DNA from: Chrysochromulina tobinii
Taxonomy: Eukaryota; Haptophyta; Prymnesiales; Chrysochromulinaceae
DNA length: 17,876 nt
Assembly (NCBI GenBank): GCA_001275005.1
Contig: JWZX01002285.1
Location: 1-17,876, forward strand
Direction of reading: 5' to 3'
Shown: positions 1 through 7,647 of the stretch, one piece after another
Numbering within the stretch: position 1 is the stretch's first letter
Layout of the letters: each line of letters opens with the position of its first letter
Translations under genes and position numbers: made by a program
Notes under the pieces: generated by a model
What the model saw: only the letters and a program-made list of their open reading frames with translations
The model's database searches: none
Told to the model about the DNA's origin: nothing

Positions 1-126
1 CGCTGCTGCTGCCGCCACTGCCGCCGCTGCCGCTGCCGCCATTGCCGCTGCCGCTGCCGCTGCCGCCGCTGCCGCCGCTGCCGCCGCTGCCGCCGCCGCT
101 GCCGCTGCCGCCATTGCCGCTGCTGG
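1..126 (-). repeat. Gly-Ser-coding GGC/AGC tandem repeat
   Basis: The minus strand is an almost pure run of GGC and AGC codons with two AAT and one AGT interruption. Read in the frame of the flanking gene it gives GGS/GSGS repeats. It extends to the window edge, so its full length is unknown. It may be a flexible linker or a microsatellite expansion at the 3' end of the gene. Confidence 0.8.
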
Positions 127-1231
127 ATGGCGGCCGTACAGGAAGCTGATGCACTGGAGTGTAGACGCGCATCCGACATCGTTCCCTCTGAGTTGTCAAG
201 CAGCCCTCCTGCTCCTGACTGGAACTGGACACGGGATCATCGCTCAGCAGCCCTGGGGACACTAATATGGGGAAAGGATACCATTCTCGGTCCTCCGCTG
301 CCGGCTCCACCGGCTCCTCGTCATCGGCCAGAACCCACTTGCCGACCTTCATCCATTGCTTGTGCCCGTCTCGGTACTGAATCTGCGGCTCCCAAACGCT
401 GAACCAGAGATGCCAGTCCACAATCGTGCCGAGCTCCCAGTCTTGGTCCTCACCACGCCAGCCGCGCGCGAGCTTTCCGATGCGAGGGTCTGCTGGCCCT
501 TTGCTTCGTGACAGGCGGTCCATCGCAGAACGTTGTTCGGTCTGTTGCCTCACCTTCCCCTTGCCGCCACCTCCGCTCCCGCCATCCTCGCCGCCGTCAT
601 CGGAGGCAGGCTCGCTCGCGCCAAACGGACGCTTGCGGGCGGCCTTGGAACCGGCCACCGGCGCGGCCACTGGCGCAGCGGCAGCGACCTCTGGTGGTGC
701 CCTCGATACTTTGGCCTCTGACATCGGCACCTTCTTGGCTTTCTTGCCATTCGGTGCCTCGGGCTGCTCAGCAGATGCGGAGCCCCCCGAGCGAGCGCGC
801 TTTGCACCCGCGCCGGCAGCATCCGTGCCTGCAGAGGCGGCTGGCGTGCTGGACCCCGCCTTGGTGCTCGCCTCGGTGCTAGCTTTGGTGCCCGCAGTGT
901 TGCTGCTGGAAGCTGCTCTCTGAGGCATGCCTTCAAAGTCGTCATCGTCTGAGACCTCAATGCAAACGGAGAGGTTCTCTTCGCGGAGCGCAAACTTTTT
1001 GGGCTCGCCGTCTACCAAGACTGCGGCACATCGCACGCTCCTTGGGTGAGGCGAATGGAATTGGAGGGGCAGTTTGTGGGATGCATCAGGGCAGCCTGCA
1101 ACACGCGTACCGTTCCAGCGATCACGCTCGACGTTTCGCGAGTGCACGGTGCCAGAGCGCCCGTTGAGGTCAGGGCGTGCGACAAGGCCGACGATGACGA
1201 CGTTGGCGCCAAGAGCGAGGCACGCGCTCAT
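1..1231 (-). CDS. Nuclear-type protein with PDLNGR module and Tudor-like segment (3' end off window)
   Basis: The reading frame runs from the ATG at 1231 off the left edge without a stop. It is split by an intron at 1021-1110, giving exons 1111-1231 and 1-1020. The spliced N-terminus carries a module reading 'VARPDLNGRSGTV', then after the junction 'DGEPKKFALREENLSV'; this SH3-like module recurs in haptophyte, stramenopile and dinoflagellate proteins. An acidic DDDD stretch follows, then a Ser/Ala/Lys-rich linker with basic clusters (GAKRARS, NGKKAKK, AARKRPF) that look like nuclear localisation signals. Further on, a Trp-rich segment containing 'WELGTIVDW' and 'YRDGHKQWMKVGKW' resembles a Tudor/Agenet-like chromatin reader, which is a weak match. 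The visible end is a Gly-Ser repeat. The product is probably nuclear, and its function is unknown. The ATG was chosen because the conserved module starts directly after it. Confidence 0.72.
   Translation of the reverse strand, partial: MSACLALGANVVIVGLVARPDLNGRSGTVHSRNVERDRWNGTRVAGCPDASHKLPLQFHSPHPRSVRCAAVLVDGEPKKFALREENLSVCIEVSDDDDFEGMPQRAASSSNTAGTKASTEASTKAGSSTPAASAGTDAAGAGAKRARSGGSASAEQPEAPNGKKAKKVPMSEAKVSRAPPEVAAAAPVAAPVAGSKAARKRPFGASEPASDDGGEDGGSGGGGKGKVRQQTEQRSAMDRLSRSKGPADPRIGKLARGWRGEDQDWELGTIVDWHLWFSVWEPQIQYRDGHKQWMKVGKWVLADDEEPVEPAAEDREWYPFPILVSPGLLSDDPVSSSSQEQEGCLTTQRERCRMRVYTPVHQLPVRPPSSSGNGGSGSGGGSGGSGGSGGSGSGSGNGGSGSGGSGGSSS
1021..1110 (-). other. GT-AG intron, 90 nt, in frame
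   Basis: On the minus strand the segment begins GTACGCGTGT and ends GTGCCGCAG. Removing it joins 'ERDRWN' to 'VLVDGEPKKF' and restores the usual spacing of the PDLNGR/DGE/ENL module; retaining it inserts 30 unrelated residues. The length is a multiple of three and has no in-frame stop, so retention would not truncate the protein. Confidence 0.72.
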
Positions 1232-1545
1232 CGTCTTCGTAAAGGTGCCGAACGATGCGCGTCCAAGAGCGCGTCGGCCTCGCTGAAGTGTCACAGAGGA
1301 GGACTTGTGCAAAATTCGTTTCGGTGGACCCCGCGTCGCGTGAACTAAACCGTTGGCCGAGAACTCACAAAAAATACGAGTCCGCGATGGGCAGTGAAAG
1401 GGTACAAGTATCGGATACCGCGAGATCGGCCTCTCTCGCTCACCATTTGAAAGCGCCGTGCATAGCCTATTGAGCGGCGCGGTGCAGACCGCATCCGAGT
1501 GGCTGATCGAGGGCATCAAGGGCTTGTGCGGCCGCGACGCGTGAT
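1232..1545. promoter_or_regulatory. Divergent intergenic region (314 bp)
   Basis: This lies between the ATGs of two divergent genes and must hold both promoters. An A-rich stretch (CACAAAAAATACGAG, near 1367-1381) is the only TATA-like element seen. A 48-codon open frame without ATG (1398-1541) ends with a TGA four bases before the ATG at 1546. No other structure was recognised. Confidence 0.4.
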
Positions 1546-4302
1546 ATGCCCACCTGCCGCCGCTGCGGCCGCATCGGCCCTCATACGTGCAAGAAAGCCC
1601 AAGTTTCGACCGCATTCGGTCGGCCGCAGCGGCCCGGCAAGTCGTGGTCCACCGCCAAGCAAGATCTGCACGAGGAGCTCAAGCAGGTCGGAAACGAACT
1701 GGGCGAGCTGATGCTCGCCGAGGATATCTTAGTACGCAATGAGCGGCTCGAATCACCGCAGGACAAGGCGCGGCGCGAGAAGATCTCACAGGCGCGCACG
1801 CAGCTGCAAGGGCAGATCCAAAAGCTCCATGCCGAAGTAAAGCAGTCGGTGCAAGGCGAGCAGGTGTGGCGACGCACCGGCGTGCCGCCGGGCTACTTCA
1901 GCTCAGTGGGCCTGGCGTCCACGCCTGTCATTGCCGACGAAGGCACGCAGACGGACGTGAGCAGCGACGTCCCAAAAGCGCTCAGGCGGGCAGTGGATTC
2001 GTCAAAGCGTCGGGTCGAGGGCACTTCGTCCCAGCCGCCGCCCACGCTCGAGTCGCCGACGAAGAAATACGGCGTCACCTTTGCGGACGCGGCCGAAATG
2101 GAGCGCCGCCGCGCCGCTCGCAACTCCGTCTGCTCGGCCGTTGCGAAGCAACTCGAGGTCGATACTGGCGTTCGGTTGCCAACCCAGCTGCCGACGCCAT
2201 CACGTCGCCACTCGTTTGCATGGGCCGAGGACTCGCCGAGCGCGCCACCGACGGCGCACACGGGTGCGCGCACCGCGCCGACCAACTTCGAGCCTTCCAC
2301 AGCCGCCACCATCTCGCAGCCCGAGATCGCATCTCGGCGCAGCTCCCTCAGCCGCCGGCCTGCCATACAACCCACTGCATGGACGTCAGCTGCAGCGGCG
2401 CGTTGGGCGGGCGCGAGCGTGGTGGGTCCAGAGGACGACGCAGACGCGCGCCGCGCCCAGCGACTCTCAGCCCTGAGCTCTGATCTCGCTCGCTGGCGCG
2501 CCGAGGCCCGGCGTCTCGAGGCCTCAGCAGACGCGGCGGGTGCGGCGAGAGCTCTCGGGGAGGCAAAGCTTCTGCAGATGGAGGCGACGAAATTGGCGGC
2601 CACGCCGCTCGCGGCGCGCGTGCGCCGGCTTCGTGCGGAGCCGACGGATCAAACCATTCCATCGACGTCGCTGTCCAAGTACCTCGACGGCGAAGGCGCC
2701 GTCGCGGGCGCACCGGCGGCCGCCCCGACGATGCTTGACCGTGCACGTAAGATGCGCGAGCGGCTGCGTGCGGCCGCCACGCCGACGACTGCGTGGGCCG
2801 GTGCGCCGGCCGCGGAGGACCCGGCGGAGGACGCCGAGGCCGCCGTGATGTCGGCGATGGACACAGTGGCGAACGCGACGGTAGAGAAGGCCGTGGAGGT
2901 CGCAGCAGATCTCGCAGCAGATCTCGAGGCGACCGCTGCGGATGGCGACGAGAGCGACGGCGAGAACGGCGAGTGGAATGAAGACGCCGACGCCGCTGCC
3001 GCCTTTGCAGCGGCTCGCTGCACCTTTGCCGCTGCTAGCTATGCCGCACCATCCGCCGCTGCGCCACACCAACCACCATCGTACGGTGCAACGAGGCCGA
3101 GGGCGGGACCAGCCGAACCGGTACGAGCCGCCCCGACGACGATGCCCATGGGTGCTCCTACCGGTACCGGTACGATGCCCATGGGTGCTCCTCCGCCGCC
3201 GCAGCCCTTGCATCCGCAGCCCATGCCCTACGGCTACACTGGCACGTGCATGCCGCCCCTGCCGCCGCCCACGATGGTGCCGCCTGCCAGCCTGAGCGCG
3301 GGTGCTGCGTCTCACATGCGCGCGGCAGCGCATTGGGCGGCGATGGCCGTCCACCATGGGCAACCGCTCTCCTCCGTCGGACCTTCGTTTGGGCCCAACG
3401 CTCCAGCCTCGGCTGTCGCCGCCTATGCCGCCGCTACCGCCGGCTTGCAAGCCGGCTGGGCGGGCTCGCCTGACCATTTGCAGTCTGCACGAGGTGGGGG
3501 GGTATGGGAGGGCGTTGCTTCCGTCCAGAGGCCTGTGCTGCCGGCCGCTGCCGCCGCCGCCGCCTGGGCTGCTGCGCACCCGCCCTCGCTTTCCGCCGCG
3601 CCTGCAGCGGCGGCGGCGGTGCGGGCGGCGACGGCGGCACGAGAGGCGGCAGCCGCCACCTCGGCCGCCGTCGCGCGCTACTCTGCCGCTCACGCGGCCG
3701 CGCATGCCTTCGATGGGCCGCTACACCATCCGCCGACGGGCGCCGCCGCACCATCCGCAGCCGCAGCCGCCTTTGCCGCTGCTCGCTCCGCTGCCGCCCC
3801 ATTCGCCGCCGCCCCCGCCGCCGCTGGTGGATTCTCTGCCGAAGCTCTCGCGGCCGCGGCGGGCTCGATGCAACAAACCTTCTGTGGCGAGGCGCGGTTC
3901 TCAGACGTGTCGGACTACGAGCGCGCGCAGCCTGGTGGTGCCACACCGAGCACGGGCGGCTGGTCCGCCCGTCATGCCGCACCTTCGACCCCTGGCGACT
4001 GGCACGGCAGCAGCAGCGCGCCATATCACACGTCGCCAAGCTTGGGCGCGATGCCAGGGGCACGAGGCACTGAGGCTCTACTCGATGAGTGGCTGCTCCG
4101 TGCCCGGCATCGAGCGTACGGGAACCTGCATGCGCACGGTGCCCTATCCTACTCCCTCGGGGCTGGAGTGGGGGCACCGCTCGGCCATGGCATCGCGGGC
4201 GGCGCGCACGCGGCGATGCTCGCCGGGCTGCAGCAGGCGCAGCAGATCTTGAGCGCATCGGAGCTCCACCAGCAAGCCGCTCGCCTTGGGGCTGGGCGGT
4301 AA
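1546..4302 (+). CDS. Large Ala-rich protein with N-terminal Cys/His motif and coiled coil
   Basis: A single uninterrupted frame of 918 residues. The ATG at 1546 is the first after an in-frame TGA at about 1505. Residues 4-15 read CRRCGRIGPHTC, a C-x2-C-x5-H-x-C arrangement like a shortened CCHC zinc knuckle. Residues about 36-105 are charged and helical (KQDLHEELKQVGNELGELM and onward) and probably form a coiled coil. Charged helical stretches rich in Ala and Arg (about 310-350) and an acidic patch (about 455-485, DGDESDGENGEWNEDADAA) follow. The rest is low-complexity Ala/Pro/His sequence with poly-Ala runs and a repeated TMPMGAP unit coded by 21-nt copies at 3139 and 3172. No catalytic domain is recognised. 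It could be a nuclear or RNA-associated scaffold, but that is a guess. The antisense strand also lacks stops because of high GC; the ordered N-terminus supports the plus strand. Confidence 0.72.
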   Translation: MPTCRRCGRIGPHTCKKAQVSTAFGRPQRPGKSWSTAKQDLHEELKQVGNELGELMLAEDILVRNERLESPQDKARREKISQARTQLQGQIQKLHAEVKQSVQGEQVWRRTGVPPGYFSSVGLASTPVIADEGTQTDVSSDVPKALRRAVDSSKRRVEGTSSQPPPTLESPTKKYGVTFADAAEMERRRAARNSVCSAVAKQLEVDTGVRLPTQLPTPSRRHSFAWAEDSPSAPPTAHTGARTAPTNFEPSTAATISQPEIASRRSSLSRRPAIQPTAWTSAAAARWAGASVVGPEDDADARRAQRLSALSSDLARWRAEARRLEASADAAGAARALGEAKLLQMEATKLAATPLAARVRRLRAEPTDQTIPSTSLSKYLDGEGAVAGAPAAAPTMLDRARKMRERLRAAATPTTAWAGAPAAEDPAEDAEAAVMSAMDTVANATVEKAVEVAADLAADLEATAADGDESDGENGEWNEDADAAAAFAAARCTFAAASYAAPSAAAPHQPPSYGATRPRAGPAEPVRAAPTTMPMGAPTGTGTMPMGAPPPPQPLHPQPMPYGYTGTCMPPLPPPTMVPPASLSAGAASHMRAAAHWAAMAVHHGQPLSSVGPSFGPNAPASAVAAYAAATAGLQAGWAGSPDHLQSARGGGVWEGVASVQRPVLPAAAAAAAWAAAHPPSLSAAPAAAAAVRAATAAREAAAATSAAVARYSAAHAAAHAFDGPLHHPPTGAAAPSAAAAAFAAARSAAAPFAAAPAAAGGFSAEALAAAAGSMQQTFCGEARFSDVSDYERAQPGGATPSTGGWSARHAAPSTPGDWHGSSSAPYHTSPSLGAMPGARGTEALLDEWLLRARHRAYGNLHAHGALSYSLGAGVGAPLGHGIAGGAHAAMLAGLQQAQQILSASELHQQAARLGAGR

Positions 4303-4700
4303 GGCCTCTCGAGTCGACAGACTCGTCGTCCACCGGGGGTTCACATCCGCGATCAGGTGCAGACGAACCAGCACACGCTTCACCTCTTTTATTAGTGTTA
4401 GTGACGTTATTATACGATCAGTTCTTTGTGCTTTTGTGGCATGTTTGTCGAGTTTCGGAATGTGGATCGAGCGAACGAAAATTCGGTCGTCAGTTATGAG
4501 TTAACCTCTTTTAACCAGCCGAGCGGCGCGGTCTTAACGCACGCGCGGGTCGACCGGTACGGACCGCGGTTTCCCTTACCCTTTCCGGGTTGAGCGTTTG
4601 ATCGGGTCGGTCGCGTCCTCGCGACGGCCCAGCAGACACTCGAAAATCTGAACCGGCGCGAACGAAAGGACCCCCGCCCGGAGCACGGTTTAGGTTCCGC
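4303..4700. other. Convergent intergenic region with AT-rich block and hairpin
   Basis: This lies between the 3' ends of the Ala-rich gene and the COQ7-like gene. Positions about 4380-4520 are clearly more AT-rich than the flanking genes (CTCTTTTATTAGTG, TTATTATACG), which fits a 3' UTR. A perfect 6-bp stem with a four-base loop (GTCGCG-TCCT-CGCGAC) sits at 4610-4625. No gene was recognised here. Confidence 0.4.
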
Positions 4701-5458
4701 TCACAACCTGCGCGCCGCCTCAGCCGCAACAGCTGACCCAAACCGCACGATTGCCATCCAAGCCCGCTCGACGACGGTCCGCCCGGCACCGGGCTCGCCC
4801 GCACGTTTGGCGGCGTCCTCCTTGTGATGTACCTCGTCGGCACAGCAGTGCTCGAGCAACGCAATCAGGTGTGGAGCGCTTACCGCCGCCTCCTGCTTGC
4901 GCAACGGATGGATCTGCTCGAGGGTGTAGTGCTCCTCCACGAAAGTCTCAACCGCTTCAACCGTCAAGAAGAGCCAGCGGTCAGAGACGAGCGCCGGCGC
5001 AAAGCCAAGGCAGAAGCCGGCCATGCGCCACGCGGGCAGAAGCCTCGTGTACTTTGAGGACGGCAAGAGCTCCAAGAAGAGCTCAAGGTGAGCGGCTTCG
5101 GCGGCACGATGCTCCTCGATGAAGGCCCTGGTCTCCTCTGAAGCGTTGCCACGCAGCCGAAGCGCCGCAGCAGCGCCCTCGTAGATGCACACGGCTCCTG
5201 TCTCGCCAGCAACATTGGACGAGAGCTCGCGATCCATTGCGCACCATCGTCCTTGTAGGGTGCGGAGGCAGCACCGAGCTGCGCCCGATGAACGGCGGAT
5301 ATCTCTTCACGGCACGCCGCGAGCGACGCAAATATTTGCTTGTACTCGAGGGTAACGGGCGTTGAAAGCTGGGCGAAGGTGGACAGTCGGCGGCCGATGG
5401 GTAGCTGGGCGTAGGTGGACAGTCGACGGCCGATGGGCCTGAGACGCGAGGCGGACAT
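4701..5458 (-). CDS. COQ7: COQ7-family di-iron hydroxylase, probably mitochondrial, with frame break
   Basis: COQ7 proteins hydroxylate demethoxyubiquinone in ubiquinone synthesis, on the matrix side of the mitochondrial inner membrane. The 178-residue core frame (4701-5237) carries the four expected iron-ligand segments: 'AGETGA' (Glu), 'EAAH' (ExxH), 'VETFVEEHY' (Glu) and 'DEVHH' (ExxH). It also has the family's hydrophobic middle segment (MAGFCLGFAPALVSDRWLFL). The usual DH before AGE is NV here. Upstream, in another frame, the ATG at 5458 opens an Arg/Ser-rich leader (MSASRLRPIGRRLSTYAQLP) typical of a mitochondrial presequence, containing a duplicated 12-residue unit. Leader and core are one frame step apart. 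They could be joined by a 59-nt intron at 5252-5310 (donor GTGAAG, acceptor CTACAAG), or the break is a 1-nt indel near 5225-5235. The gene shares its promoter region with the divergent hydroxylase gene. Confidence 0.75.
5252..5310 (-). other. Candidate 59-nt intron in COQ7-like gene
   Basis: On the minus strand GTGAAGAGAT opens the segment and CTCCGCACCCTACAAG closes it. The length is 2 mod 3, exactly what is needed to move from the leader frame to the COQ7 core frame. It is shorter than the other introns here and the acceptor is AAG rather than CAG, so a simple frameshift remains an alternative. Confidence 0.4.
5367..5438 (-). repeat. Tandem 36-bp duplication in COQ7-like leader
   Basis: Two adjacent 36-bp units (5367-5402 and 5403-5438) differ at three positions. 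In frame they encode two copies of PIGRRLST(Y/F)AQL within the presumed mitochondrial presequence. Confidence 0.85.
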
Positions 5459-5574
5459 TTCCGAGCGGCTAGAAGTCAAGTAAAGTCAAGTCAAGCCGAG
5501 ACAAGGTCGCGTTGATTGTCGCAGGAAGCCGGTCACGCTCACCCTTGGAGAGCTTGGTCCCATGTGTTCACACC
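5459..5574. promoter_or_regulatory. Divergent promoter with TTGAC repeat
   Basis: Only about 116 bp separate the ATGs of the COQ7-like gene and the hydroxylase gene. Read on the minus strand, 5471-5495 holds CTTGACTTGACTTTACTTGA, ending about 13-16 nt before the COQ7-like ATG. A similar element lies upstream of the minus-strand gene that starts at 15677. Confidence 0.5.
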
Positions 5575-7647
5575 ATGTGCGTTCGGCTCCGTGATCGTCT
5601 ATTTTTTGCCACAATGGGGAATGACGCGAGAAAGGCGAAGGGTGCGGCGGCTCCAACTCTCCAAAAGATGGTGGATGCAGCCAAGGGCCGCACCTCCAAG
5701 GCCAAAAGGGGAGGCATACTCTCCGTCATCCCTGGCGGCATGCTCTCCGTCGGTGCCCTCCTCGTGGCTGTCGCGACAACCGTGCTGTTGACGCGGTCGC
5801 CGCCACAGGCACCGCCGAGGGCGCCGGGTGACGTAGTGGGCACCGAAAAGCCTAAGGACCGCAAGGCGCAGTCCGACTCGGATGATCCGTACTTCAAACC
5901 GCAGGACCGCAAGGCGCAGTGCGACAGCTGGGCGAAGGACGGCGAGTGCGAGAACAACGCACCGTTCATGCTGGAGCGTTGCCCGACGACGTGCAGCGAG
6001 CGTGCGAAGAAGAAGGCACCGCCCAAGAAGGCGCCGCCCGAGAAGAAGTCCGGCCTCGAGGACAAGGATCCCAACTGTGGCGTCTGGGCCGCATCGGGCG
6101 AGTGCGACAAGAATCCTGTCTACATGAAGGATCATTGCGCGGCGGCGTGCTCGGGCGAGTCATCGGAGGTGCTCCAGGACCTCAACCAGGACTGTGAAGC
6201 GTGGGTGGGCGACGGCGAGTGCTACCGCAACCCGGCCTTTATGCTCCAGCAGTGCCGGGCCTCGTGCGGCAAGTTCGCCTCCGAGAACGAGAACATCCTA
6301 CAGGACACATCGGACGAGTGCGTCAACTTTGCGCTGACGGGTGGCTGCACATCCGAGCCGACGAAGGCGTCGACCAAGTGCCGCGCCTCGTGCCACATCC
6401 AGCGCATCTGTGCCAACCACACCGAGACCACCACGTGCTCCCGCGCGCTGCGCTGCGAGGCCCTCGGCGATCACAAGTCGGACTGTGAAGCACGTGCAAA
6501 GAGCGGCGAGTGCGCGAAGCAACCGATGAAGATGCTCAAGGAATGCCTCAAGTCGTGCTCGGAGCACGACCTCGAGGGCATGATGCGCTTCCACCTGCCG
6601 CACGTGCGCACCACGCTCTCGGCCCTGATCGACCCTGCATGCAAGTGCTCACGACGGCGCCCTCTCCCCTCTCCCCACAGGTGCGCACCACGCTCTCGAC
6701 CCTGATCGACCTGCCCGGCGTCCCGCCCCGCCTTGCGGGCTTCTATGCGACGCCTCCGCAGTCAACCAATGCCGACCCGGCCGCACGCGCCATCACGCCG
6801 GCCAAGGCGGAGGGCTTTGCGCGGCGCCTCCTCGGGTACGCCGACCAGGCGCGCCACCGGCAGCGCTGGAACCGTTACCACTGGTCGCGCTGCTATTTCA
6901 CGTACTCGGCCAAGCGGTGCGAGAAGCGCACGCCGCGCGTGCCGCACCGCTTCACTCCAGTGCCACGCGAGCTTGGGGCACCCGAGACGGCGCTCGTCGA
7001 GCACGTGCAGTTCTCGCCGCGAATACGTTACATCCACCGGCTGCTCTCGGCCGAGGAGTGCGAGCATGTGCTCAAGCTCTCCTTGCCCCGCTTCTCACGA
7101 TCGCCCGTGCGCGGATCCGTCACGCGCGTGCGCACCTCGACCACGGCGATGCTCGGCGGCCGTCTAGACGACGCCGTGGTCAAGCGCATCCGCGCACGGA
7201 TCGCGCGCTTCTCGGGCTTCCCGGTCGACCATCTCGAGCCACTCCAGGTAGTTCGCTACGGCGCTTCCTCGTATCCGGACCCTGCATGCAAGTGCTCACG
7301 ACGGCGCCTCCTCGTACCTCCAGGTAGTTCGCTACGAGCGCGGCCAGAAATACGAGGGGCACCATGACTACTTCGACGTGTGCGACCTTGAAGATAAGAC
7401 GTCCAGCGGCCGGCGGCAGGTGACGTTCCTGATCTACCTCGTCGACATGCCCCCGGGCGAGGAGGGCGGCGGCACGAGCTTCCCCGACCTCAACCTCGAG
7501 GTGAGGCCGGAACAGGGCTCCGCGATCGTCTTCAACGACTGCCACGACTGGGGCGGCGAGGATGGACGCTCGCTGCACGCAGGCCAGCCGCCGGTCAACC
7601 CGGACACGGTCAAGTACGCTATCAACGGATGGATCCGATCGCAGTAA
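5575..7647 (+). CDS. Membrane-anchored prolyl 4-hydroxylase with five ShKT modules
   Basis: A three-exon model (5575-6603, 6681-7247, 7324-7647) gives 639 residues, or 626 if translation starts at the ATG at 5614, which has better context; numbering follows 5614. Residues 43-60 form a signal anchor, so the rest should face the secretory lumen. Five Cys-rich ShKT-like repeats follow (about 103-127, 155-179, 194-218, 236-260, 291-315; typical unit DGEC...C...C); the fourth is divergent. The C-terminal 2-oxoglutarate/Fe(II) dioxygenase domain (about 440-626) has 'VVRYERGQKYEGHHDYFD' with the HxD iron ligands at H532/D534, the distal His604 in SLHAG and Lys616 for 2-oxoglutarate. Such enzymes hydroxylate proline in secreted or cell-wall glycoproteins. 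In most plant and animal P4Hs an ShKT module, if present, is C-terminal; here they precede the catalytic domain. Retaining either intron shifts the frame and truncates the enzyme. Confidence 0.9.
6604..6680 (+). other. Intron 1 of hydroxylase gene (77 nt)
   Basis: It begins GTGCGCACCACG and ends CTCTCCCCACAG. Splicing joins 'FHLPH' to 'VRTTLSTLIDLPGVPP'. The first 31 nt of the intron repeat the first 31 nt of the next exon with one mismatch. Positions 6631-6661 match a segment in intron 2. Confidence 0.88.
7248..7323 (+). other. Intron 2 of hydroxylase gene (76 nt)
   Basis: It begins GTAGTTCGCTACG and ends TCGTACCTCCAG. Splicing joins 'HLEPLQ' to 'VVRYERGQKYEGHHDYFD' and completes the iron-binding motif. 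The 19-nt sequence CTCCAGGTAGTTCGCTACG is present at both ends (7242-7260, 7318-7336). Positions 7278-7308 match 31 nt of intron 1. Confidence 0.9.

Noticed and set aside
2524-4333. Long minus-strand frames (393 and 299 codons) opposite the Ala-rich gene
   Set aside because: They are Arg/Gly/Pro-rich shadows of GCC/GCG-rich coding sequence. The plus strand has the ordered Cys/His and coiled-coil N-terminus.
4299-4504. GTAAGG at the stop codon of the Ala-rich gene as a donor, with an acceptor near 4395 leading to a hydrophobic C-terminus
   Set aside because: The signals are reasonable, but the would-be exon is AT-rich with codons unlike the rest of the gene, which fits a 3' UTR better.
5917-6600. 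ShKT repeats read as a toxin gene
   Set aside because: The modules are fused in frame to a membrane anchor and a prolyl 4-hydroxylase with intact catalytic residues. ShKT is a common structural module in such enzymes.
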